Below are positions 28,175-35,790 of a stretch of 64,000 bases of DNA, piece by piece. The stretch covers positions 1 through 64,000 of the forward strand of contig JAFRIR010000132.1 in assembly GCA_017432685.1 (NCBI GenBank), written 5' to 3'. Every line of letters starts with the position of its first letter. The stretch's first letter is position 1. This DNA is from Flexilinea sp. GTDB lineage: Bacteria > Chloroflexota > Anaerolineae > Anaerolineales > Anaerolineaceae. Under the pieces are notes generated by a model, which had not been told where the DNA came from, ran no database searches, and saw only the letters and a list, made by a program, of their open reading frames with translations. The position numbers and the translations under genes are program-made.

Positions 28175-28199
28175 AGTCCCGTGAGACCGGGACTTTTTT
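28175..28199 (+). terminator. Orphan rho-independent terminator
   Basis: AGTCCCG / CGGGACT stem (28175-28181, 28188-28194) followed by TTTTT. No protein gene ends just upstream on this strand. The 28029-28175 stretch may hold a short transcript or be a remnant of a lost gene. Confidence 0.6.
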
Positions 28200-28239
28200 G
28201 TATAATATTCCTGATGAAAACTGCTTGATGATCAAGGCA

Positions 28240-28490
28240 TTGTCCAAATAGCTTTGTCAAAAAATGCGGCTAAAACGGTATGAAAATTTTGGATGATTGT
28301 CCAAATAGCTTTGTCAAAAGCTTTAAAGGATACTTTTTGTTAAGGTTAAACAAAAAACCGCAAATTTACTCAGAAATCTGCGGATTTTGGTTTTGATTTT
28401 CAATCTTTGTCCAAATAGCTTTGTCAAAAGCAGTTTTCAAAATAATGAACAAAGTCCAAATTGTTTGTCAAAGTCCAAATAGCTTTGTCA
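28240..28490 (+). repeat. Cluster of 24-bp direct repeats (TTGTCCAAATAGCTTTGTCA)
   Basis: Full copies start at 28240, 28297 and 28407. A copy with changed first bases starts at 28471, and a degenerate copy lies at about 28451-28472. Start-to-start spacing is 57, 110 and 64 bp, so it is not regular. The spacer between copies 2 and 3 contains an ACCGCAAATTT...GAAATCTGCGG hairpin. The cluster ends 15 bp before the 3' end of the tRNA gene. Confidence 0.85.
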
Positions 28491-28504
28491 TGATACACTG
28501 CCTG

Positions 28505-28577
28505 TGGGCCCGGCTGGGTTCGAACCAGCGACCAAGCGGTTATGAGCCGCCTGCTCTGACCGCTGAGCTACGGGCCC
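28505..28577 (-). tRNA. tRNA with CAU anticodon (Ile2 lysidine type or elongator Met)
   Basis: 73 nt, cloverleaf folds well: acceptor GGGCCCG/CGGGCCC, D-arm with GTAGCTCAGCGG, anticodon loop CTCATAA (anticodon CAU), T-arm with GGTTCGAACC, discriminator A. CCA is not encoded. The AGAGCAGGCG...CTTGGTCGCTGGTTC framework resembles bacterial tRNA-Ile2 (CAU, modified to lysidine) more than tRNA-Met, but sequence alone does not settle identity. Confidence 0.93.
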
Positions 28578-28653
28578 GAACATCGTTCTCCATTATAAAC
28601 CTAAAACAGGAGTTTTTGCAATTCTTTTGACGAAATGGTTATAATGGTGGTCG

Positions 28654-28792
28654 GTAGTTAAGAGGTAAGAATTAAAAATTAAGAGTTAAATATGATGCCG
28701 GAAGGGAAGTGTAATTAACCAACACCTAAAACCTAACACCTAAAACCTAATACCTAAAACCTAAAGTCTAAAGTCTAAAGTCTAAAGTCTTT
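28654..28792. repeat. Two heptanucleotide tandem tracts
   Basis: 28654-28690 holds units ending in GTTA/ATTA (AGAATTA, AAAATTA, AGAGTTA). 28723-28792 holds ten in-phase units: CACCTAA, AACCTAA, CACCTAA, AACCTAA, TACCTAA, AACCTAA, three AGTCTAA, then AGTCTTT. No gene lies between the tRNA and nagA. Confidence 0.9.
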
Positions 28793-28869
28793 TGATATAA
28801 TTGGAGAAGGAGAAAACTGTTATCCGCGGAGGAGAGAGCGCGGTATCATAATAACAAAGCAGTGCAGGT

Positions 28870-28920
28870 CAGGCGATGCGTCGGGAGAGACGCCGTGGGA
28901 AGCCGGTCTTCTGACCGGGT
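28870..28920 (+). promoter_or_regulatory. GC-rich hairpins in the nagA leader
   Basis: Two stems: GCGTC/GACGC (28878-28882, 28889-28893) and CCGGTC/GACCGG (28903-28908, 28913-28918), followed by a GGGTGGAACCCGCC stretch about 35 nt before the nagA ATG. They may form a regulatory leader. I cannot match them to a known riboswitch. Confidence 0.3.
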
Positions 28921-28954
28921 GGAACCCGCCGGATCGTACCATAAGGATAGAATT

Positions 28955-30127
28955 ATGAACAAAACGCTGATCCTGAATGCGCGGATCTTCACGCCGGGCA
29001 GGTCGTCCTTTATGGGCTGGCTGTTGACGGAAGACAAAAAGATCGCCGATTTCGGCGAAAATGATGTTCCTGAAACTTTGAAACAATCTGCCGATGAGCT
29101 CATCGACGCACAGGGTCAGAACCTGCTGCCGGGCTTCATCGACATTCATACGCACGGCTGCCTCGGCTGCTGCACGATGGACGCGGACCCGGAAAAGATC
29201 CTGAAAATCGCCTCCTTCCATGCCGCGCACGGGGTGACCACTTACCTGCCGACCACCATGACTGCCGGTACGGAAACCACGCTCCGCGCGATCCGCTGTG
29301 CTTCGGAATTCGTCGGAAAGCGCGGGGATTTCGCGAAAATCGCGGGGGTCCATCTGGAAGGGCCTTATTTCAGCGCTGCCAAATGTGGGGCGCAGGATAC
29401 GGCGAACATCCGCCGGGCGGACCTGAAAGAGTGCAGGCAGTTCCTGGATGCGGGCGTGGTCAAACGCATCTCTATCGCGCCGGAATTTCCGGAAAACCTG
29501 GCCGCGGGAGACTTTTTCCTGTCCGCGGGCGTGAGCGTTTCCGCCGGACATACCAACGCGGTTTATGCGGATATGGTCGAAGCCCTGAATCACGGGTTCC
29601 GCAGTGTGACGCATCTGTTCAACGGCATGAGCGGCTTCACCCATCGGGAGCCGGGTGTGGTCGGCGCTGCACTGACGCTGGAAGACTATGCCGTGGAGAT
29701 CATCTGTGATAACATCCATTCGCATAAGGCGGCTCAAAACCTGGCCTGGCGGGCAAAGGGGCCGGAAAAAGTGGCGCTGATAACGGATCAGATCCGTCCT
29801 TCCGGTCTGGCAGACGGGCGCTACCACCAGGCGGATGGCAGTGAGTTCGTCGTCAGTCACAACGGGACGGAGCTGCGCCTGCCGAGCGGGGTGCTGGCGG
29901 GCAGTGCGCTGACCATGGAACGGGGCCTGCGGAATTTCACCGCCAATGCGGGAGCCATGCTTGAGGAAACCTGGCGATGCAGCAGCCTGAATGCAGCCCG
30001 GCTCATCGGAATTGATCATGAGACAGGATCGATTGAAAAGGGCAAACTCGCGGACCTGACAATTTTGGACGAAGAGTTTAATGTGAAACGAACCATTATT
30101 GAAGGGAATACAATTTATAAGAAGTAA
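28955..30127 (+). CDS. nagA: N-acetylglucosamine-6-phosphate deacetylase
   Basis: 390 residues from the ATG at 28955 (AAGGA upstream); in-frame upstream codons are leader. It removes acetate from GlcNAc-6-P, giving glucosamine-6-P, for amino-sugar catabolism or peptidoglycan recycling. The amidohydrolase metal motif is GFIDIHTHG, the acid motif is GVHLEGPYFS, and HLFNGMSG and DNIHSHKA carry the other metal/substrate residues. Length is typical. No nagB or transporter is adjacent. It is followed after 155 bp by the surface-glycan operon. Confidence 0.95.
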   Translation: MNKTLILNARIFTPGRSSFMGWLLTEDKKIADFGENDVPETLKQSADELIDAQGQNLLPGFIDIHTHGCLGCCTMDADPEKILKIASFHAAHGVTTYLPTTMTAGTETTLRAIRCASEFVGKRGDFAKIAGVHLEGPYFSAAKCGAQDTANIRRADLKECRQFLDAGVVKRISIAPEFPENLAAGDFFLSAGVSVSAGHTNAVYADMVEALNHGFRSVTHLFNGMSGFTHREPGVVGAALTLEDYAVEIICDNIHSHKAAQNLAWRAKGPEKVALITDQIRPSGLADGRYHQADGSEFVVSHNGTELRLPSGVLAGSALTMERGLRNFTANAGAMLEETWRCSSLNAARLIGIDHETGSIEKGKLADLTILDEEFNVKRTIIEGNTIYKK

Positions 30128-30220
30128 GAAGCGCCTGGGGACGGTTATTGCGTTGCCGCGGAGCCGGCAAGCAAGAACTGTCATCATGTGCGCGAAATGA
30201 AGAAGTACGAATGAAGAAGC

Positions 30221-30269
30221 ATCTGCAGTGTTAATTTCTTCATTCTTCATTCTTACTTCTTCATTCATA
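30221..30269. repeat. Heptanucleotide tract (TTCATTC units)
   Basis: Units TAATTTC, TTCATTC, TTCATTC, TTACTTC, TTCATTC with a 7-bp period, ending about 14 bp before the epimerase ATG at 30283. The rest of the nagA-epimerase gap holds no gene. Confidence 0.8.
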
Positions 30270-30282
30270 TAAAAGGATTTTT

Positions 30283-31254
30283 ATGGGTAAAATTTTTGTT
30301 ACCGGCGCGGCGGGGTTCATCGCCTCCAGAATCTGCGAAATGCTTTTAGAGCAGGGCGACGAAGTCACCGGTATTGATATTCTGAATGATATTTATGATG
30401 TGCGGCTGAAGGAATACCGGCTGAACAAACTGCTGGGTCGGGATGGGTTCCATTTTTCCCGGACGGATATCACGGATTTCGAGGCGCTGGAAAAGCTCTT
30501 CGCCGAAAATCATTATGATGCGGTCATCAACATTGCCGGCATTCCGGGCGTACGGCTGAGTATGGAAAACCCCTGGCTTTACCTGAACGTCAACACCGGC
30601 GGCACGCTGAACCTGCTGGAGTGCTGCCGCCGTCACGGGGTGAAAAAATTTATCCAGGCTTCCACCTCCAGCATCTACGGCGAAAACGCCCCCTTCCCGA
30701 CGGATGAGTCTGCTTCTTCCGACCGTCCGCTGCAGCCTTATTCGGCCAGTAAAAAGGGCGCGGAGGCAGAGTGCCATGCCTATCACTATCTTTACGATAT
30801 CGATGTGACCATCTTCCGCTTCTTCACCGTTTACGGTCCGGCGGGACGTCCCGACATGGCGATCTACCGCTTCATTAAATGGATAGCGGAAGGAGAGCCG
30901 ATTTTGCTCAACGGGGACGGGACCCAGACCCGGGGCTTCACCTATGTGGATGACATCGCCCGCGGCTGCATCCTCGGCCTGAAGGATGTGGGTTATGAGG
31001 TGATGAACCTGGGCGGACATGAGTCGATTTCCATCAATGACCTGATCCGCAAACTGGAAGGGATAATCGGGAAACGTGCCATCGTCGAGCATAGACCGGT
31101 GGTGAAAGCCGATATGCTCGCCAACCTGGCGGACGTGACCAAAGCCCGGGAGCTGCTGGGTTGGAACCCGGAAGTGGAACTGGACGAAGGACTGCGCCGA
31201 ACCGTTGCCTGGTATTTGCAGGGCCGGGACTGGCTGAAGGATATCCGAATCTGA
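30283..31254 (+). CDS. NAD-dependent sugar-nucleotide epimerase (UDP-glucuronate 4-epimerase-like)
   Basis: 323 residues, extended SDR. The NAD loop is TGAAGFIASRI (7-17), catalytic residues are in ASTSSIYG (126-133) and YSASK (Tyr153, Lys157), and the FRFFTVYGPAGRPDMA stretch is typical of UDP-glucuronate 4-epimerases. It would supply a uronic acid or galactose-type donor to the three genes behind it. AAAAGGA 7 nt upstream supports the start. Its stop overlaps the flippase start (TGATG), so translation is coupled. Confidence 0.88.
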   Translation: MGKIFVTGAAGFIASRICEMLLEQGDEVTGIDILNDIYDVRLKEYRLNKLLGRDGFHFSRTDITDFEALEKLFAENHYDAVINIAGIPGVRLSMENPWLYLNVNTGGTLNLLECCRRHGVKKFIQASTSSIYGENAPFPTDESASSDRPLQPYSASKKGAEAECHAYHYLYDIDVTIFRFFTVYGPAGRPDMAIYRFIKWIAEGEPILLNGDGTQTRGFTYVDDIARGCILGLKDVGYEVMNLGGHESISINDLIRKLEGIIGKRAIVEHRPVVKADMLANLADVTKARELLGWNPEVELDEGLRRTVAWYLQGRDWLKDIRI

Positions 31255-32633
31255 TGCAAAAAATCTGGAACAGGCTGATGGGTTGGTTCAATGACCGCGT
31301 GCTGCGCCGGGTGCTGCGCAATTCTACCTATCTGATCCTTTCAAACCTCATCAGTGTTTTTCTGACGATCTTCATCACCCGCCGCCTGGGTGTGTATAAG
31401 TATGGCGTGCTTGGGTTGATCACTTCCTACGTGACCAACGTCAACAAGCTGTTTTCTTTCCGTATGAATGAAGTGGTGGTGCGCTATGTCGGGGAAGCCT
31501 ATGTCAATCAGGATCATCCCGGAACCGGCGCGCTGATCAAATTTGCCGCGCTGGTGGAGGCGGTGACCTCGCTGTTCGCCTTCTTGTTTATGGCTGTTAC
31601 CGCACGGTTTGGCGCCCGCATCTTTCTCAATGATCCTGAATTGGCAGGACTGATCATGTTTTACGGCATCAGTATTCTCGGCGGGCTCGTGATGGAGACC
31701 GCCAACGGAATCCTGAGGGTCATCAACAAATATCGCTCCATTGCCCTTGTCAGCCTGGTGCAGAACGTGATCGTGGCTTTGATCGTCTTCTTTGCCACGA
31801 CCAACAACCTGGGACTGATGGGGATCCTGAGCGCCTACATGATCGGGAAGGTGATTTTGGGTATCGTGCCGGTGATCCTTTGCCTGTACTGGCTGCCTCA
31901 CAGGATCGGACAGAAATGGTGGAAAGCGCCGCTTTCCCTCATCACTGACAAAAAAGCGATCCTGCGCTTTACGGTTTCGACTAACATCTCCAGTACCATC
32001 AACCTGCTGGCACGGGACGGGGAACTGCTGTGGGTCGGTGCGCTGCTGAGCCCGCTTTATGCCGGCTACTACAAGACCGCCATGACCGTGATCAACATGG
32101 TGCTGACGCCCATCAATCCGCTCATCGACACCTCCTACCCGGAGATGAACCGGGCCATCATCCAGAAAAAATGGAGCAAGATCCGGCGGCTTCTGCGCAA
32201 GATCACCGCGCTTTCGGCGTTCTGGACCGGCGCTGCTTTCCTCGGGCTGCTGTTCCTGGGCAAGCCGCTGCTCTTCCATGAAGTGAACATCCTCGGCTTC
32301 TCTATTCAGATCTTCCGGGAGGAATTCCTGCCGGCTTATGACATCATCATGATCCTGATGTTCGGTTACGGGATCGCCAACATCCTGTTCTGGAACCGGA
32401 CACTGCTGCTGACCTTCAGTGAGGCGGATTATGCCACGACGGTTAGTTTTTACACGATGCTCGCGAAGCTTTTCCTGACGGTGGTGCTGGTCCCGCGGGG
32501 ACCGTATTACATTGAGGCGATTTTGCTTTCAGCATATCTGGCTGTTTCCGTGCTTATCATGACCGCCCGCGGACTGCGCAACCTCCGGGAAGCGGAGAAG
32601 GCAGATCCGGCGCCTCAGGAGAAGAGCGCGTGA
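31254..32633 (+). CDS. Oligosaccharide flippase (Wzx/MATE-like)
   Basis: 459 residues from the ATG at 31254, inside the preceding stop (TGATG). Twelve to fourteen membrane helices in two halves. RNSTYLILSNLISVFLTIFITRRLG at the start and FTVSTNISSTINLLARDGELLWVG mid-way are typical of polysaccharide biosynthesis (PST/Wzx) exporters, which flip undecaprenol-linked oligosaccharides. It overlaps the next gene by 4 bp (GTGA). Confidence 0.88.
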   Translation: MQKIWNRLMGWFNDRVLRRVLRNSTYLILSNLISVFLTIFITRRLGVYKYGVLGLITSYVTNVNKLFSFRMNEVVVRYVGEAYVNQDHPGTGALIKFAALVEAVTSLFAFLFMAVTARFGARIFLNDPELAGLIMFYGISILGGLVMETANGILRVINKYRSIALVSLVQNVIVALIVFFATTNNLGLMGILSAYMIGKVILGIVPVILCLYWLPHRIGQKWWKAPLSLITDKKAILRFTVSTNISSTINLLARDGELLWVGALLSPLYAGYYKTAMTVINMVLTPINPLIDTSYPEMNRAIIQKKWSKIRRLLRKITALSAFWTGAAFLGLLFLGKPLLFHEVNILGFSIQIFREEFLPAYDIIMILMFGYGIANILFWNRTLLLTFSEADYATTVSFYTMLAKLFLTVVLVPRGPYYIEAILLSAYLAVSVLIMTARGLRNLREAEKADPAPQEKSA

Positions 32634-33760
32634 ACATCCTCTGTTCTACCACTACACAGCTGCCCTCGGAGACTGCCAACAGTATCCAGGCGGTGATGGC
32701 CTGTGAAGGGCTGCGCCGCTGCGGTGAGGATATTCAGCTATATGTTCCGGGATCGGGTGAGATTGCCTTCGAACAGGTGAAGGAGCATTATGACATGCAC
32801 TGCGAGCCCTTCCCGGTTCGATATGTCCGGTCTGCGCCTCACCTGCATCGCATGGACTTCACCCTTTCGGTACTTTCCGCCGGGAAAGGTGTTCAGGCTC
32901 CGCTGCATTACACCTGGACGATCCAGCTGGCGGTCGCTGCCGCGCTCCGGGGACTGGAAACAGCTTATGAGATCCATGACCTGCCCACCGGGGGCGGTAT
33001 CCGCTGGTTTGAACTTTATGCCCGCGCAAAAGCGCCGAAAAAAGTGATTTGCATCACCAAAGCGCTGCGGGACCGTCTGTTGGCACAATTTTCGCATCTC
33101 AGGAAAGAAGACTGCCTGATCATGCCAAACGGGTTTTCCCCGGAGGATTATGCGGAGCTGCCGGACCTTGCCGGGGCGAAACGTGAAATGGGCTTTTCGG
33201 GTGTGCGTCCCGCGGTTTCCTGCAGCGGTCATCTTTACGAGGGACGGGGTGCGGAGCTCTTTGTGCAGCTGGCAGCCCGGTTTCCCGAGGCGGACTTTCA
33301 CTGGTTCGGCGGGACGCCGGACGCGGTGGAGCACTGGCGGGAGGAGACTTCGCGTGCCGGTCTGTCGAATGTGGTTTTTCACGGCTTTGTGCCCCGCGAG
33401 CGGCTGCCGCTGGCTGAGGCGGCCTGTGACGTGCTGCTGATGCCTTATGCGAAACACATCGCCGGCTCGGGCGGGGGAAACTCTGCGGAGATCTGCTCGC
33501 CGATGAAGATGTTTGAATATATGGCGCAGGGACGCTGTATTCTGACATCCGCGCTGCCGGTGATCCGTGAGGTGCTGGACGAGAGCTGTGCGGTTTTCTG
33601 TGAACCGGAAGATGCAGATGCCTGGGAAGCAGGGCTGCGTTCCGTTCTGAGTGATGCCGGGCTGCGGGAAAAACTTGGCTCTGAGGCAAAAAGACGTTCT
33701 GAAGCTTACACCTGGCAGAAACGTGCCGGGAGATTTTTGAATGGGAGAAAACATGCGTAA
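32630..33760 (+). CDS. Glycosyltransferase family 4
   Basis: 376 residues with a GTG start in a 4-bp overlap with the flippase. GT-B fold: the N-terminal half begins MNILCSTTTQLPSETANS. The C-terminal UDP-sugar half has CSGHLYEGRGAELFVQLAARF, VFHGFVPRERLPLAEAACD and the EX7E-like MKMFEYMAQGRCI segment. The donor and acceptor sugars cannot be read. It is the third gene of the coupled operon starting at 30283. Confidence 0.9.
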   Translation: MNILCSTTTQLPSETANSIQAVMACEGLRRCGEDIQLYVPGSGEIAFEQVKEHYDMHCEPFPVRYVRSAPHLHRMDFTLSVLSAGKGVQAPLHYTWTIQLAVAAALRGLETAYEIHDLPTGGGIRWFELYARAKAPKKVICITKALRDRLLAQFSHLRKEDCLIMPNGFSPEDYAELPDLAGAKREMGFSGVRPAVSCSGHLYEGRGAELFVQLAARFPEADFHWFGGTPDAVEHWREETSRAGLSNVVFHGFVPRERLPLAEAACDVLLMPYAKHIAGSGGGNSAEICSPMKMFEYMAQGRCILTSALPVIREVLDESCAVFCEPEDADAWEAGLRSVLSDAGLREKLGSEAKRRSEAYTWQKRAGRFLNGRKHA

Positions 33761-35324
33761 AAACACATCATGGCTTCGGTATATCCTGATCATTGTGGTC
33801 CTGACCGGAGGGATCGCTGCCGCAGTCGCCCGATGGACCGAAGGTGAATTCTGGATGACGTTCCGCCTGGCTGCCGGGCTGAGCATTCTGTTCCTGGTCC
33901 TTTCTGTTCCGGCGTGGAATTGGGGCGGCAGGGGAAAGACCCTGGCGGTGATGATGCTGATCGCTTTTACGCTTCGACTGGCCTTCGGGCTGGGTACGGT
34001 GAATCTTCTGCCGATTTACGGGCATCCGGACGAACGCCGGGAGCAGAAGGGTTACCTTTTTGACGACGCCTGGCGCCGGGATGCGGAAGCCTGGGCGATC
34101 GTGAGCGAGGAAGACATCAGCTTTGTGGATTCGCTCACCCGTCAGTATCACAATGACCAGTACGGCGGGATGACGGCCATGGCCGTGTGGCTTTACAAAT
34201 ACTTTTCCCCGCATGACCGCCGTTTTACGCTGATCATGCTGGCCGGTTCTTTTTTTGCCGCGCTGGGTGTGCCATTCCTGTGGAACGGGCTGCGCGGACG
34301 CTGGGGAAAGCGCATTGCGCTGATCGGCTGCTGGATCTATGTGCTTTATCCGGACAGCATTTTCTTTGCCGGCGCTCCGATGCGGGAACCCTTCCTGAAC
34401 GGGATCATCTGTGCTGCCTTTTGGGCGCTGGCGACTTTCCATAAACACCGCTGGACTTCTATCGATGTGCTGGTGGCCTGTGTTGTGCTCTGCCTGCCGT
34501 TTTCCTCCATGGTTTCCATCGTGCTGGCGGGCATCACCGTGTTCTGGATCTGGGCGGAAATGCTGATCCCCCGCTCGAAAGCCTGGCTGTGGGGCGGGAT
34601 CATCCTGATGGCGCTGAGTGTGCTGACGCTGACCGTTGTGGCGCTTCCGGCATTTCAGGACTGGGTCCATTATGACATCTTTACGACGGAAAACACTTCC
34701 GGGTGGGTGGAAAAAGTCGTCGGGGAGATCGGCGGACAATTCCGTTCGATCTTTGTGGCAATTTATGGACTGACGCAGCCTGTGCTGCCGGCGATCGCGG
34801 TCTATCCGGTTGCTCCTGCCTGTGACCTGGCGCATGGTCCCTGCACGACGATCTACTGGAAAGTTGTCGGCATCTTCCGTGCGGCCGGCTGGTACATCCT
34901 CGTGCCCTTCCTTTTTTACGCGATTTTCTCAACACTGCGGATCAAAGACAAACGGGAGCGGGCGCTGATGGTGGTCAATGCTGTTTTCGTGGTGGTTTGG
35001 CTGTTCATCAGTTCGCTGCGGGCGGGCGGGGACCAGATCGACAACCCCCGATACCGGGTGATCTTCCTACCCTGGCTGGCGTTCATGGCTGCCTGGGGCA
35101 TTGATTTCGCTATCAGGCTGCGGGACTGGTGGCTGGTGCGCTGGATCGCTATCGAGCTGATCTTCCTAGGCTTCTTCACGCAGTGGTACTACAGCCGTTA
35201 CAGCGGTGATGCCATCCGCCGCTATCCCTTCTGGCGCACGGTGATTTATATCGTGGTGTGCAGCGCGGCGGTCTTTGCCACGGGGCTGATCGGACCGATC
35301 AGGGAAATAAGAAATAAGAAATAA
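33753..35324 (+). CDS. Polytopic GT-C-like membrane protein
   Basis: 523 residues from the ATG at 33753, which has GGGAG 6 nt upstream and overlaps the GT4 gene by 8 bp. Ten to twelve membrane helices. The first large exported loop (about 85-140, YGHPDERREQKGYLFDD) has the acidic residues typical of ArnT/PMT-type enzymes, which transfer sugars from polyprenol carriers. YVLYPDSIFFAGAPMREPFL is also typical. Last gene of the operon. A heptamer tract follows directly. Confidence 0.7.
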   Translation: MRKNTSWLRYILIIVVLTGGIAAAVARWTEGEFWMTFRLAAGLSILFLVLSVPAWNWGGRGKTLAVMMLIAFTLRLAFGLGTVNLLPIYGHPDERREQKGYLFDDAWRRDAEAWAIVSEEDISFVDSLTRQYHNDQYGGMTAMAVWLYKYFSPHDRRFTLIMLAGSFFAALGVPFLWNGLRGRWGKRIALIGCWIYVLYPDSIFFAGAPMREPFLNGIICAAFWALATFHKHRWTSIDVLVACVVLCLPFSSMVSIVLAGITVFWIWAEMLIPRSKAWLWGGIILMALSVLTLTVVALPAFQDWVHYDIFTTENTSGWVEKVVGEIGGQFRSIFVAIYGLTQPVLPAIAVYPVAPACDLAHGPCTTIYWKVVGIFRAAGWYILVPFLFYAIFSTLRIKDKRERALMVVNAVFVVVWLFISSLRAGGDQIDNPRYRVIFLPWLAFMAAWGIDFAIRLRDWWLVRWIAIELIFLGFFTQWYYSRYSGDAIRRYPFWRTVIYIVVCSAAVFATGLIGPIREIRNKK

Positions 35325-35344
35325 GAACTAAGAAATAAGAATGG
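35304..35344. repeat. Heptanucleotide tract (AAATAAG units)
   Basis: AAATAAG three times, AACTAAG, AAATAAG, running into the start codon region of the four-helix-bundle gene. A related tract of TTTCTTA units lies after that gene (about 35763-35782), just before ygiQ. Confidence 0.9.
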
Positions 35345-35718
35345 GTGTTGTTATGGGTTATTGGGATGACAAAAATAATGCTGTTGTTACAAAAAGCAAA
35401 GCTTTTGCCTTGCGGATCATCGGTATGTATAAGCACCTCACCCGCAATAAAATTGAATATGTGATTGCAAAACAGGCTTTGCGCAGCGGCACCAGCATCG
35501 GAGCGAACGTCCGTGAGGCACATAGAGGACAGACTGACCCTGATTTTTATGCAAAAATGAATATCGCACTGAAGGAGGCGGATGAAACAGCTTATTGGCT
35601 GGAATTACTGCATGAGGGAGAATTTATTGATGATGAATCTTTCAACAGTATCTACAAGGACTGTGATGAAGTGATTTGTTTACTGGTTTCAATATTGAAG
35701 AATAACTATAAGAAATAA
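35341..35718 (+). CDS. Four-helix bundle protein (23S rRNA intervening-sequence / S23 type)
   Basis: 125 residues, the size of the TIGR02436 family. YVIAKQALRSGTSIGANVREAHRGQTDPDFYAKM is the family core, followed by KEADETAYWLELL. Members occur in rRNA intervening sequences and as diversity-element accessory (Avd-like) proteins; free-standing copies such as this have no known job. The start may instead be the ATG at 35353. The gene is flanked on both sides by heptamer tracts with mirrored units, as if inserted as a cassette. Confidence 0.88.
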   Translation: MGVVMGYWDDKNNAVVTKSKAFALRIIGMYKHLTRNKIEYVIAKQALRSGTSIGANVREAHRGQTDPDFYAKMNIALKEADETAYWLELLHEGEFIDDESFNSIYKDCDEVICLLVSILKNNYKK

Positions 35719-35790
35719 AAATTCTGTTTTTTGAAAGTATACGATCAGGGAAGTATGAAAATTTCTTATTTCTTATTTTTAAAGGTTTTC

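Noticed and set aside
28240..28490. CRISPR array
   Set aside because: Repeats are only 24 bp, spacers vary from about 20 to 86 bp, there are few copies, and no cas gene is nearby.
28903..28935. Second T-box before nagA
   Set aside because: GGGTGGAACCCGCC resembles the T-box bulge only loosely, and no stem I or terminator is visible.
28820..30268. Long minus-strand frame opposite nagA
   Set aside because: Shadow of nagA on the opposite strand, with Arg/His/Pro-rich composition and no recognisable domain.
33768..34835. Minus-strand frame of 355 codons
   Set aside because: Shadow of the membrane protein gene at 33753; composition is Arg/His/Gln-rich.
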